64,000 nt of DNA from contig CAZIKB010000015.1 in the NCBI GenBank assembly GCA_964539665.1, positions 1-64,000 on the forward strand, given 5' to 3'. The notes below the pieces were generated by a model that did no database searches, was not told where the DNA came from, and saw only the letters and a program-made list of their open reading frames with translations. The position numbers and the translations under genes are program-made. The stretch is from CAZIKB01 sp964539665 (GTDB lineage: Bacteria; Zhuqueibacterota; Zhuqueibacteria; Oceanimicrobiales; Oceanimicrobiaceae). Each line of letters begins with the position of its first letter. Within the stretch, counting starts at the first letter, position 1. Of the stretch, positions 8,051 to 17,941 are shown one piece after another.

Positions 8051-9625
8051 TCATTCATTATACAATTTATTACTTAAGGATTCAAATTCATCACCTGTTC
8101 GCCAATGAGGTTTTTCAGTCATATTCGCAATCAACCGGGCTGAATGAGTAAATGCCTGACAATATCGCAAAAGATACTCAAAGTCGAAATTCTCATCAGC
8201 TTCATCCGATGGTTGGTGGTAAAACCGGCGAATATTCTCATCAAAAGCACGAAATCCGGGACTGAATGTTATTGACGGCACACCTCTACGTGCAAAGTGT
8301 ATGTTATCCGAAGCGCTGAAGAGATTATATTCCGGGACTGGATCCTGAATGGCTTCCAGGCCAATCACTTTACAACCCTCCTCAATTGCAGATTGAGCTG
8401 TCGACCGTTCCAGGCCAAGTACTGTGACAATACCGGTATCGGTATATCCTCCTCCATCTGCATTTTGTACGAACACCGTCCGGTTTAGTGGAACCAGCGG
8501 ATGGTCTGCATAATAACTGCTGCCAAGCAATCCGATTTCTTCTCCTGTAAATGCAATAAAAACTACTGAACGGGCCGGTCGGATTTCTATAAGCGCTTTT
8601 GATGAACTTATCAATGCTACTGTACCCATACCATTGTCGCGGGCGCCATTAAAGATGGTGTCTGCAGGTGTAACACCCGGACGCATTCCAGCTCCAACGT
8701 GATCAAAATGAGCAGTCAGCAGGATATACTCCTGTCGTAAAGTAGGATCCGCACCTTCAATCATTCCAACTACATTTGGCGAATTGAGGAATTCTTTGTC
8801 TGGTGCGTGAATGGAAAGAGATGTGGACAATTTGTTGTCATTACTTGAAATTACAGACAAATATTTGTGCTCAACATCGTTAATTAAAATGTGAGGAATT
8901 TCGTCATCAGCCTTTTCTTCTTTGTTTTTGGCAATTTCATAATTTGGTCCGCTTGTGTAAGAAACCAATCGCTGCCAGGACATGGGGCTATCATAAAGTT
9001 CGATTAATGCAAGAGCGCCGTGTTCTGCTGCAATAAGGCGTTTTTCCTGCCCGGCGCCGAAGCCGGCTCTCATTCCCGAATTCTCAGCAGCGCCAAATTT
9101 TGCAATGACAATTTTTTCCCGAACATTTTTGCCTTTGTAATCGTCATGTCCTTTCTCCGCATCAACCATACCAAAATCAACAAAGACTATCGGAGCATTA
9201 AGTTCAGCGATTTTTACATGCCTGACAATCATATTTTGCCCCTGTCTCAACGTATCACCCTGAATAACGACCTGGTTTAATTTCGAAGGTGTGGTTTTTG
9301 CCAATGGTACTTTCTGTAAATAATCTTCGGCACCGGGCAGAGTTGAAAGTCCATTTGCACGAAACTGTTCAGCAATATAACGGGCAGCCACTTCATTTCC
9401 AGGTTTCCCCGTCATCCGGCCCATCAGTTCATCCGCAGCCAAAAACTTCAAATGTCCTGACACCTCTGACAATTTTAATTCTAACTCAGGATAGGCTTTT
9501 TGATTGGTTTGAGAGAATACAATTGAAGTGAAAATAATAAGTAATATAAACAAAAACGATTTAGTTTTAAAATAGCGCCATCTTCTATAAAGCGATTTAG
9601 TTGCATGAATTGTAACAATATTCAT
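8051..9625 (-). CDS. Exported M28 family zinc peptidase with PA-type insert
   Basis: A 524-residue exported peptidase. The ATG at 9625 was chosen because AAGGGAG lies just before it; the alternative at 9652 is a GTG without such a site. A hydrophobic export segment follows (FLFILLIIFTSIVFSQ). The central part (about residues 110-280, around KGKNVREKIVIAKFG) looks like a protease-associated domain. Zinc ligands of M28 are recognisable in TAHFDHVGAG, GARDNGMG, FTGEEIGLLGSSYY, QNADGGG and YHQPSDEAD. M28 enzymes are amino- or carboxypeptidases; specificity cannot be told. It sits 72 bp downstream of the M1-barrel gene on the same strand and is probably transcribed with it. Confidence 0.9.
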   Translation of the reverse strand: MNIVTIHATKSLYRRWRYFKTKSFLFILLIIFTSIVFSQTNQKAYPELELKLSEVSGHLKFLAADELMGRMTGKPGNEVAARYIAEQFRANGLSTLPGAEDYLQKVPLAKTTPSKLNQVVIQGDTLRQGQNMIVRHVKIAELNAPIVFVDFGMVDAEKGHDDYKGKNVREKIVIAKFGAAENSGMRAGFGAGQEKRLIAAEHGALALIELYDSPMSWQRLVSYTSGPNYEIAKNKEEKADDEIPHILINDVEHKYLSVISSNDNKLSTSLSIHAPDKEFLNSPNVVGMIEGADPTLRQEYILLTAHFDHVGAGMRPGVTPADTIFNGARDNGMGTVALISSSKALIEIRPARSVVFIAFTGEEIGLLGSSYYADHPLVPLNRTVFVQNADGGGYTDTGIVTVLGLERSTAQSAIEEGCKVIGLEAIQDPVPEYNLFSASDNIHFARRGVPSITFSPGFRAFDENIRRFYHQPSDEADENFDFEYLLRYCQAFTHSARLIANMTEKPHWRTGDEFESLSNKLYNE

Positions 9626-9697
9626 TGAATACTCCCTTCCGAATTTATTCACTTTTCAACAAATAATTAAAAGGACACCTATTTCCTGACAGTCAAT

Positions 9698-12600
9698 TCA
9701 AAACGCCTGCTCAAAACCAAAAACCCAGCGAAACTGAAACTGATTGTCCTCCGGCAAAGGCTCATTTACCCAAAACGGAAAATCAAAACGAAGGTTTAAA
9801 TTTCTGCCGCCAGTAAAGAGTGTGAACCAATTATCCGGCAATAATCTTTGCAGCCGGATTCCCACTCCCGCATCCATATAAAACTTGTTTTCAGAATCCC
9901 GTTTTTTCATTTCCGCTAAATCAGCAAAAGCTACTAAAGTTACATTACCGAGCAAGGCATGCCATTTCCTGCCCAATAATGTTCGTTTGAAATTTTTACG
10001 TAATTCTACATTGACCGCAAGAATTTGGTCGCCATAAATGGGCTGGTTAAAGTAGCCTCGCAAGTTTCCGCCTCCCGGCAAATGATAATGCAATTCTTCA
10101 GGAATAGAGCCATTACTTCTTAAATAAAATCGTTTAAATCTTTCTCTTGGGTTGGCGCTATCTAAAAAAATTAAATCCTGAATCGGTGTATCATCTGAAC
10201 TAAATATTTTATGTCCATATATTCTTAAAAATAGACCTTCGTCATTTTGGGGTAGCCAAAACTTCACTTCGGTATAAACTGTGTTATAATTAAAATCACT
10301 GCCCCAATCATCGTTAACCAGATCGGCTCCAACCGTAATATTTGAATTCCAAATCAGCCCTCTTGGATTGACCATATAGCGTAAATAGACATTGTTGACT
10401 TTTCCGCTATCCCAACTCGTAACAGCAAAATCGTTTTTTTGATCAAATTCTCTTTGCGTATAAAGCGCTCCCTTGTTTTCGATTAACTGTGAATGATTAA
10501 ATCCAATCCATAATCGATGCTGCGGTGGAACCGACAGTTGTTTCGCTTTCACAAAATTCAGATGGGCGTCTATTTCAAATCGACCTTCCATTTTCTGAGC
10601 ACTAATTGTACCACGTGTCTCTTTCCCCATTAATACGATCGGATTAGTATATCTAATCCGGGCATCCAATTCATGTGAATCTAATCCGAACCACGCGCCC
10701 AAATATACATTCCGACTCCTTCCGTAACTTCCTTTTAAGCGTCCTCCTATTCGCATTTTATCTACTTTATTATACCAAATACTGGGACGCCAGGTAATCA
10801 AATATGCATCACGCGGAGTATAGGACATATTTGGATATTCAAACAGAAAATTGAATTGTAAAGGACCATTGTCCAATCGCGACCTGTCTAAAATCGCGTC
10901 ATCCGGGTCCAGGATTACTTTTCCGGGTTTGCTTTCGGTTTGAAAAGTAACTGTACCGCTTTCTCCAAAACCATCCCACCGCTGAACAAAAATCTCCCCT
11001 GATTGAGTGGTCAATTGAACTTCGACCGGCATAATGACTTTATTCTTTCTGTTAATTTCCACATCTGTGTGCCACTTATCATCGATTTTCTCCTTTTCAA
11101 CTTTCCCTAAAGAATAATCAACAGACAGAGAGTCATGCAGCCACTGTTCAAAAAACCAATTCAAATTTTTACCACTAACATCTTCACAGACTTGTTTGAA
11201 GCGAGCTTCGTTAACGTGTTTGAATGCCCATCGTTTGAAGTACTCGCGGCAGATTTGATCAAAAGTATCATCCCCTACCACATATTTCAGCATATCGTAA
11301 AAATAGGCCCCTTTAGAGTAAGCATTGATATAATAAGCCATCGGTTCATCAAATTCAAAAGAAGCCTTGGAAATGGGTTCATTATGGCTCGAATTTATAT
11401 AATAAAGAACGAAATCCCGATCCCTTTCGCGGCTGGTTTTTCCTGGTCTATGCCTTTGAAGCGAGTTGGCTCTTTTCAGAAATCCAACTCGATCATATCC
11501 CCATTTACCATATCGAGTTTCCAGGTACCAGCGGGTTTGAAACGAAGTGAAACCTTCATCCAGCCAGGATTCTTTCCATTCATTGCTCGCTAAAATTCCA
11601 TAAAAATAAATGTGTCCGACTTCATGTAAAATGAATCCCTCGCTTTCTGAACTATTCATTACTAACATGGGATACTCCATTCCCCCACCAAGCAGCCCAT
11701 GAGTGATGGAAAGCTGTGGATAAGGGTAGCGGCCAAATTTCGAAGACAACCATTCCAAAGCTCTGGCGCCTCGTTCTGCTGCTCTCTTGCTCCATCGATT
11801 TTTAGCATACGAGCGGTATAGTACATGAATCGGTATGCCATCCCATTCGCCCTGTTCGTATAAAAAGTCCGTACAAGTAATCCAGGCAAAATCATGTACT
11901 TGTTCGGCGTGAAATTTCACCTTTCTCATTTGGCCATCTTCTGCTTGTTCTCTGATATTCTTCCTCATTTTCTTTAGTGTTGTTTGCCATTCCTGGTGAG
12001 ACAAGGAAGTATCCACCTTTACCAATTCCCATCCCGGATTACCCTCGACTACTTCACCCGTAGCAGCCACTATATATTCAAATGGAACGTTTATGGTAAC
12101 ATCAAACGTACCGAACTCACCATAAAACTCACCGAGAAGATGGAAAGGTTCCGGGTGCCAGCCTGCCTCATCATAAACACAAACTTTTGGGTACCACTGG
12201 GCAAAATCGTACTGGGAGCCTCGGTATCCGGCCCGACCAGAAAACTTTCTCACTTTAAGATAGAATGAAAGCTCGACCTGTAATTCTTCGCCAGGCGGCA
12301 AAGGAGTCGGTAAATCAGCTTCCAGAATAGAATCGTTTATTTTAAAAACAGTAAGTGTTTTATCTTCTTCGTTGGTGTTTTTGCTTAGAACACGAAAAGA
12401 TTCAATTTTCAGATAACCGGCATCTTCAGCTTTTATCGATACTTTTCGGTAATATTGTTTGGATTCCTGTGCTCGAATGGATTTGGAATTTTGATACCCA
12501 TTCGGATAAAGATGAAGGAAAAATTGGTGTAATGTGTCGGGAGAATTATTTTTATAAGATATGGTTTCCTCGCCGATCAGGGCATTTTCAATCGGAATTA

Positions 12601-12712
12601 ATGTCACATCCATCGTATAATGAACAAATTGCTGCCAGTATTTCTCTTGAGCCGGAAGATACTTACAAACAGCAAGAATCAAAAGTATATTCAGAAGCAC
12701 TAATTTTCGCAT
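9698..12712 (-). CDS. M1 metallopeptidase fused to an Omp85-like outer-membrane barrel
   Basis: A 1004-residue protein with an N-terminal signal peptide (MRKLVLLNILLILAVCKYLPAQ). The M1 catalytic domain includes GGGMEYPMLVMN, H363-E-V-G-H367 and third zinc ligand E386 in WLDEGF. From about residue 650 to the end the sequence changes to alternating polar and aromatic strands typical of outer-membrane barrels (YLGAWFGLD, LRIYGHKIF). It contains GGGNLRGYF (R885-G886-Y887), like the loop-6 RGF/Y motif of Omp85 proteins, and ends in Phe, the usual last residue of barrels. The M1 domain would be held at the outer membrane. The peptidase call is firm; the barrel call is by pattern only. Confidence 0.8.
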   Translation of the reverse strand: MRKLVLLNILLILAVCKYLPAQEKYWQQFVHYTMDVTLIPIENALIGEETISYKNNSPDTLHQFFLHLYPNGYQNSKSIRAQESKQYYRKVSIKAEDAGYLKIESFRVLSKNTNEEDKTLTVFKINDSILEADLPTPLPPGEELQVELSFYLKVRKFSGRAGYRGSQYDFAQWYPKVCVYDEAGWHPEPFHLLGEFYGEFGTFDVTINVPFEYIVAATGEVVEGNPGWELVKVDTSLSHQEWQTTLKKMRKNIREQAEDGQMRKVKFHAEQVHDFAWITCTDFLYEQGEWDGIPIHVLYRSYAKNRWSKRAAERGARALEWLSSKFGRYPYPQLSITHGLLGGGMEYPMLVMNSSESEGFILHEVGHIYFYGILASNEWKESWLDEGFTSFQTRWYLETRYGKWGYDRVGFLKRANSLQRHRPGKTSRERDRDFVLYYINSSHNEPISKASFEFDEPMAYYINAYSKGAYFYDMLKYVVGDDTFDQICREYFKRWAFKHVNEARFKQVCEDVSGKNLNWFFEQWLHDSLSVDYSLGKVEKEKIDDKWHTDVEINRKNKVIMPVEVQLTTQSGEIFVQRWDGFGESGTVTFQTESKPGKVILDPDDAILDRSRLDNGPLQFNFLFEYPNMSYTPRDAYLITWRPSIWYNKVDKMRIGGRLKGSYGRSRNVYLGAWFGLDSHELDARIRYTNPIVLMGKETRGTISAQKMEGRFEIDAHLNFVKAKQLSVPPQHRLWIGFNHSQLIENKGALYTQREFDQKNDFAVTSWDSGKVNNVYLRYMVNPRGLIWNSNITVGADLVNDDWGSDFNYNTVYTEVKFWLPQNDEGLFLRIYGHKIFSSDDTPIQDLIFLDSANPRERFKRFYLRSNGSIPEELHYHLPGGGNLRGYFNQPIYGDQILAVNVELRKNFKRTLLGRKWHALLGNVTLVAFADLAEMKKRDSENKFYMDAGVGIRLQRLLPDNWFTLFTGGRNLNLRFDFPFWVNEPLPEDNQFQFRWVFGFEQAF

Positions 12713-12883
12713 AATTCAGGCCTTTCAATGGACTAAAGTTTTTTAATTAATCAGGCAGGATAATTACAGACCTATACGATTTATTCAAAATTAGAATTGA
12801 CAGAAAATTTACAAAATAATTTCCAGAGAATCAAGCAAGAAAGCTGTCAGTGAATAATATGTTAGTTAGTGTGAGGTGAGATC

Positions 12884-12917
12884 ATGGATTCCCGATTTAA
12901 AGATTTCGGGAATGACA
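12884..12917 (-). repeat. Dispersed ATTCCCG palindrome
   Basis: ATTCCCGA (12888-12895) pairs with TCGGGAAT. The same core, in ATGGATTCCCG...CGGGAATGACA form, occurs at 32440-32473 and, partly, at 49190-49221. It lies in the 283-bp gap between the PDZ and M1-barrel genes, where nothing else was recognised. Confidence 0.6.
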
Positions 12918-12995
12918 TTTTTTGAAAAAAACAATTTTAATAAGTGTAAGATAGCAAAAAAACCATACTTTTCCCATCCGAATTAATTACATGCC

Positions 12996-14057
12996 TTAAA
13001 AATCGTGGATCTTTATTTCAATTTTTAATTGTTCAAGCTCTTCATTCACCCTTGCCATTTCTTTTTCAAGTTCTTCGCTGACCTTTTCCATTGCCGAACT
13101 TATTTCTGCTTCGATATCTCCCAAATCAATTCTATGTCGATCAAATCGCAGCCTTTTCTGCTTAATTTTATTTTCAATATTGAATCGAATTTTATCACGC
13201 AAGTCGTGTAGTTGGTCGCGGTGAGAATCATCTCTCCATTCTCTCATCTTATCTGCATCAAAATAATAGTTACCAGTGCCACGCCCCAACTCAACCTGGA
13301 TCGACTCATTCCTGCCTTTTCTTTTAAATTTAATCTCTATTTCATCGCCGACTTCTCTGTTTGAAATCCTGTCCTGAACATCCTCCTCATCCCTTACCCG
13401 TCTACCTTCGATTTCCAACAGTACATCGCCGGCTTTCAGGCCAGCAAGATCGGCCGGGCTCTCATCCTCTACTGATAATACTAACACCCCCTCCCTTTCA
13501 TCCACCTCAAAATACTCAGCTAAATCTTTATTCAATTCAGCCAGACGCACCCCAAGCCATACTCCTCGATTTATGCGAAATGAGAAAGATTTTGGCCGCT
13601 TGGATTGATCATCAAACTCTTCACTATAATAATCCTGAGTTTTTCTGCCGATTTTTATTTTCATTTTTCTTTTCTTCTTATCACGAACAATTTCCACTTC
13701 AACTTTTTCACCTGGATTTCTTCTTTGAACGGCTCGAGTCAGATCCGTAGTTTTGCGGATTCTTTTATCATCAAATTTAACAATAACATCCTCATTTCTT
13801 AAACCCGCATCTTCTGCCGGACCGTCTGCAACAACGTCGTTGATTAAAACTCCATATCTTTCATTGATATCCAAATATTTGCGCAGTTCATTGTCGAGCT
13901 CCTGAACGTAAACGCCAATCCAGCCCCCTTCATCAAAATCTCTATCGTATGAGCGGGGACCTTGACGTCCACAATTTGTGAATAAGAAGAAAATGAAAAT
14001 TGCACCTAATAAAAAGGAAAGTAGTAGCCATAAATTAGCAGTCTTGGTTTTCATCAT
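12996..14057 (-). CDS. Membrane-anchored protein with two PDZ domains, no protease domain
   Basis: A 353-residue protein. The start at 14057 was chosen from GGAG six bases upstream; an in-frame ATG at 14117 would add 20 hydrophilic residues. A strong hydrophobic segment (LWLLLSFLLGAIFIFFLF) is followed by TNCG; the cysteine might be lipidated, but Asn at -1 is unusual, so a plain anchor is as likely. Two PDZ domains follow (residues ~45-140 and ~155-255), each with a GVxIxxVxxxxPAxxAGL core, as in HtrA/DegP. The C-terminal ~95 residues are charged coiled coil. No Ser protease triad is present. It could bind C-termini of exported proteins and hand them to nearby peptidases; that role is inference. 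Confidence 0.8.
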   Translation of the reverse strand: MMKTKTANLWLLLSFLLGAIFIFFLFTNCGRQGPRSYDRDFDEGGWIGVYVQELDNELRKYLDINERYGVLINDVVADGPAEDAGLRNEDVIVKFDDKRIRKTTDLTRAVQRRNPGEKVEVEIVRDKKKRKMKIKIGRKTQDYYSEEFDDQSKRPKSFSFRINRGVWLGVRLAELNKDLAEYFEVDEREGVLVLSVEDESPADLAGLKAGDVLLEIEGRRVRDEEDVQDRISNREVGDEIEIKFKRKGRNESIQVELGRGTGNYYFDADKMREWRDDSHRDQLHDLRDKIRFNIENKIKQKRLRFDRHRIDLGDIEAEISSAMEKVSEELEKEMARVNEELEQLKIEIKIHDF

Positions 14058-14346
14058 TGATGTCTCCATAATTAAGGGAATTGTTTTATCCCGGTTGAAA
14101 TAAATATTAAGTTTCATTCGTTTTGACGATTTTTCTTTTGAATTAGTTGCAAAGATTTTAATTTAATTCAGGAACATTGAAAAGATTGAGCACGTATTAA
14201 ATATAACTCGTTTCAATCGCCGCAATGAGTCGTCCGATTGTTTGTTAAGAGACTCTAATAATTCAATAAACCTGTCAAAATTATATTCGGAATTTTTACC
14301 GTATTAATAAAGTTACATTAATAGCCCATTGAACAGGATAAAAACA

Positions 14347-16971
14347 TTGATACAGAAGACTATTTTCTTTCTTTCCATCTGCCTTAACAGTATTTTAGTA
14401 TTAGCATCAGTTTCCGCTTTACCAGATGAATCTCTGCAAAAAGCCAATAAGCTATTTCAGCAGGGAGAATATTCCAAAGCTATCGCCCAATATGAAAAGG
14501 CAGTTAAAAATAATAATCTCGCTTTTAAGGCCCATCTTGGATTAGCGCAGGTATTCATTGAAAAAGGTGAATATACAAAAGCCGAGGCCGCTTCAAAAAA
14601 CGCTCTCAAAATTTCTCCTGAACATCCGGATGCGTTAAATATTTCAGGGGATATTTTGAAACTAAAAGGCAGCTATGAAAAAGCTAAATCCAATTATCAA
14701 AGAGCCTTACAAATCGACGCCAACCATTTACCAGCCCGTTTAAATTTAGGAATAATGCAGTGGGAGTGGGGTGAAAAAGAGTTAGCGAGACAAACGCTGC
14801 AATATTTCATTTCCTATTATCGTTCACATTCAAATTTAAGCGCCGCTGATTTAAATATAATAGCGCAAGCGTGCATCTATCTGGATCGGTTTCGCGACGC
14901 CAATGACCTGTTTTATGAGGCCACAAAAGCGGATACACAGCTCTGGCAGGCTTATATTCCATGGGGAAATCTATTTTTATCAAAATACAACCTACCAGAC
15001 GCCACGGGTGTTTTTGAAGATGCACTCAAAATAAATCCCAATGCAGCGGAAGCACATTCAGGTCTGGCCAGATGCTGGCGACATAATAATTTTGAACAAG
15101 CATCACAAACTGCAAATAAAGCCCTCAGTATAAATTCCAATTTAAGCGAAGCCGTCAATTTGTTAGCTGAGATGGAAATTGTCATGGGAAATTTCGAGAC
15201 AGCTCTCGAGAAATTAGAAGCCCCGTTACAAATAAATCCCAATTCTCTGTCGACACGAACTTTGAGAGCTTTGTGTTTTTATTTCCTCAAAGATGATAAC
15301 AAATTTGCTAATGAAGAATCATTAATACTTTCAATAAATCCCAAATATGGGGATCTGTATTATGAATTAGCGGAGACTTTGGCCAAGCGGTATTTGTTCA
15401 AAGAATCAGTTGACTTTTACCAAAAAGCGCTGGCATTGGACCCGGAACATTGGGCTGCACGAGCCGGTCTCGGCACCAGTTTTAGTCGTTTGGGAAAGGA
15501 AGCAGCCGGTAAAGAAGAATTGGAAAAAGCCTTTGCAAAAGACCCTTACAACAAACATGTCGGGAATTTACTCAGGCTTTTCGATGAGTTCCCCCAATAC
15601 AAAACCCATGAAACCCAGAATTTCACTCTGCGAATACACGAAAAGGATGACACAATTTTATCAAAATATGCTATTGCATTGGCAGAAGAAAGCTATTCCG
15701 ACTTAAAGAATAAATATGCAACCAAAAATGCGGATCCATTTATTTTGGAAATTTTCCCCGAACATGATGATTTTGCTGTTCGATGTTTTGGCATGCCTGG
15801 CGCTCAGGCTTTTTTAGGAATATGCTTCGGAAATGTGGTTGCCATGGATTCACCCCGGGCGCGCACGAAAGGTGATTTTGTCTGGGGGGAAACATTATGG
15901 CATGAATTAGTGCATGTTTCTCACTTACGTCTGACAAACAACCGCATTCCCCGCTGGTTAGCGGAAGGCATTGCGGTTTACGAAACATCCACTGCCAAAC
16001 CGCATTGGAGCATGCATCTGGATTTACCGTTTATCATGGCATTTAACGATGAAAGAGTCCTGCCTTTGAAAGACCTCGATTCTGGATTTAACCGCCCAAC
16101 CAGTCCGGGGCAAGTTATGCTGTCATATTTCCAGGCTTCGAAAGTTGTGGAATTTATTGTGAAAAAGTATGGCCAGCAGAAGTTATTACAAACTTTCCCA
16201 CTTTATAAATCAGGAATGAACACGGAGGAAGTCGTAAAAAAAGTATTCGCAAAAAACATACAAGTTATTGATGAAGAGTTTAAGCAGTATATTAAACAAA
16301 TATATAATTTAGACGCCCTGGATTTGAATTTTAATCCACATGAATTGAAAGCCAATTCAGACGATTTGGAAAATTATTTATCAAAAAAACTAGCAGAAAA
16401 TGCCAACAATCCATTCTTGAATTTTCAATTTGGTGTGTATTATAAAAAAGAAAAAGTTTATGATAAAGCTATCACATATTTACAAAAAGCTAAAGAGCTT
16501 TTTCCAATGTATGTGGAGCCAGAAAATCCTTACAAACACCTCGCGGAAATTTATTTAGAAACCGGCCAGAAGAGCAAAGCTGTTGAAGAATTAACACTCC
16601 TGACCTCGCTGAATGGTAAAGATTTGGGGATGCTGAACCTGTTAGCTAAAATAAGCGCTGAAACAAAGAATTACTCGGATACTATTGAAGCGCTGAATAA
16701 AATAATTTACATTACACCTTTCGACTCTGATGTTCACGACAAACTGGCTTCTGCGTATCTGGCTGAAAAACAGTACGAAAAAGCTATCAGTGAATTGCAG
16801 ATTCACCTCCTGACCGAGCCGCAAGATTTAGCCGGCGCACACTGCGAGTTAGCGAGCGCGTATTTACAGGCGGGCAGAAAATCTGATGCAAAGATATCCG
16901 CTTTAGCTGCTTTAGAAATAGCCCCTAATTATGACAGGGCGCAGGAAATTTTGCTTGTCTGTCTGGAATGA
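14347..16971 (+). CDS. Exported TPR protein with an MA-clan metallopeptidase-like domain
   Basis: About 874 residues. The start is a TTG at 14347 with AGGA eight bases before it; another TTG at 14329 is in frame but lacks such a site. A signal peptide ends near SVSALPDE. Residues ~25-410 are tandem TPR units (pattern AxxxxxxGxYxxAIxxYxxAL). A central domain carries H519-E-L-V-H523 and E540 in RWLAEGIAVYE, the gluzincin zinc site of peptidase-MA-like proteins. A second TPR block fills the last ~220 residues. It is divergent to the PDZ gene. The zinc site looks intact, so activity is plausible, with TPR arms binding substrate or a complex. It may be associated with the MoxR cluster that follows, but a 218-bp gap separates them. 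Confidence 0.85.
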   Translation: MIQKTIFFLSICLNSILVLASVSALPDESLQKANKLFQQGEYSKAIAQYEKAVKNNNLAFKAHLGLAQVFIEKGEYTKAEAASKNALKISPEHPDALNISGDILKLKGSYEKAKSNYQRALQIDANHLPARLNLGIMQWEWGEKELARQTLQYFISYYRSHSNLSAADLNIIAQACIYLDRFRDANDLFYEATKADTQLWQAYIPWGNLFLSKYNLPDATGVFEDALKINPNAAEAHSGLARCWRHNNFEQASQTANKALSINSNLSEAVNLLAEMEIVMGNFETALEKLEAPLQINPNSLSTRTLRALCFYFLKDDNKFANEESLILSINPKYGDLYYELAETLAKRYLFKESVDFYQKALALDPEHWAARAGLGTSFSRLGKEAAGKEELEKAFAKDPYNKHVGNLLRLFDEFPQYKTHETQNFTLRIHEKDDTILSKYAIALAEESYSDLKNKYATKNADPFILEIFPEHDDFAVRCFGMPGAQAFLGICFGNVVAMDSPRARTKGDFVWGETLWHELVHVSHLRLTNNRIPRWLAEGIAVYETSTAKPHWSMHLDLPFIMAFNDERVLPLKDLDSGFNRPTSPGQVMLSYFQASKVVEFIVKKYGQQKLLQTFPLYKSGMNTEEVVKKVFAKNIQVIDEEFKQYIKQIYNLDALDLNFNPHELKANSDDLENYLSKKLAENANNPFLNFQFGVYYKKEKVYDKAITYLQKAKELFPMYVEPENPYKHLAEIYLETGQKSKAVEELTLLTSLNGKDLGMLNLLAKISAETKNYSDTIEALNKIIYITPFDSDVHDKLASAYLAEKQYEKAISELQIHLLTEPQDLAGAHCELASAYLQAGRKSDAKISALAALEIAPNYDRAQEILLVCLE

Positions 16972-17070
16972 GTATCATTCTCAATGAACTCTGCAATAAA
17001 ATGCAATGAATGAAGCCTAAAAAACACTAAGTGAGACGCAAAAATAGAACAGTAGAGATTTAATGGAGTA

Positions 17071-17090
17071 TTGGAATAATGGAACATTGG
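17071..17090 (+). repeat. Dispersed TTGGAAT-ATGGAACATTGG repeat
   Basis: TTGGAATAATGGAACATTGG here is matched by TTGGAATGATGG and ATGGAACATTGG in 22942-22969, another spacer of the MoxR cluster. Nothing else was seen in the 218-bp gap 16972-17189. Confidence 0.5.
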
Positions 17091-17189
17091 AGTGATGGTT
17101 AGAAAAATTATTGAAGTTTGGTAGTACATATTTCCAATGCTCCACACATTTCCTGGAAAAAGTAAACTAAAATCTCTCAGGGGAATTGC

Positions 17190-17924
17190 ATGTTAAAATC
17201 ATTTTACTTCAAACAAAAACTACCAGCAGTTATCGGTATCATTTTATTCTCAGGCGTCTTCGGTCAAAATGCACTGGCCCAATTGCCTATGGGCGACAAA
17301 TTTGAATTCGTAAGAATTCGATGGCGGGACAATGGAATCAGGTTCGGCTACGGATTCTCAAACAATGATCCGCTCTGGGCGCATGACTATCCCAGGGCAG
17401 AGGAAAATTTACATACAGCGCTTAAAGCTACCACAAGTATTAAACTTTCGGAAGATTCCAAAGTTTTGACATTTGCTGACGAAGAAATATTTAAGTATCC
17501 GTTTATTTACGCCTGCGAAATTGGCTATCTCTCATTGTCAGAAGACGAGGTTAAAAATCTTCGAGAATATCTGTTACGAGGTGGTTTTTTAATGGTTGAC
17601 GATTTTCGCTGGGAGGCAGAATGGTTTAATTGGAATAAAGAGATCCGCAAAGTTCTGCCGGATTCCCATTTGCGCAGACTGAATGTGAATCACCCTATAT
17701 TTCACTGTTTTTTTGATTTATATAACATACACAAATATACACCTTATCTTCGTCAGCCTCCTCAATATTGGGGTCTTTTTGATGATAAGGATAGAATGAT
17801 GGTTTTGATTAATTTCAACAATGATGTTGGAGATGGCTGGGAATGGCCAGAGCAAACTCCTGAGTTTTCCACCGATTCTTTTAAATTGGGAATAAACTAC
17901 TTAATCTACTCCTATACGCACTGA
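17190..17924 (+). CDS. DUF4159 protein, first of two
   Basis: A 244-residue exported protein. AGGGGA lies six bases before the ATG and a signal peptide ends near QNALAQ. The rest is one DUF4159 domain: FEFVRIRWRDN near the mature N-terminus, WAHDYPRAEENL, and LLRGGFLMVDDF near residue 135, the family's most conserved stretch, followed by HPIFHCFF. The fold is thought to be a class-I glutamine-amidotransferase-like Rossmann domain, but no catalytic Cys is placed as in true amidotransferases. It is the first gene of an eight-gene cluster ending at 30153; the next gene begins 17 bp downstream and is a paralogue. Confidence 0.9.
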   Translation: MLKSFYFKQKLPAVIGIILFSGVFGQNALAQLPMGDKFEFVRIRWRDNGIRFGYGFSNNDPLWAHDYPRAEENLHTALKATTSIKLSEDSKVLTFADEEIFKYPFIYACEIGYLSLSEDEVKNLREYLLRGGFLMVDDFRWEAEWFNWNKEIRKVLPDSHLRRLNVNHPIFHCFFDLYNIHKYTPYLRQPPQYWGLFDDKDRMMVLINFNNDVGDGWEWPEQTPEFSTDSFKLGINYLIYSYTH

Positions 17925-17941
17925 AATATTAAGAGATTATC

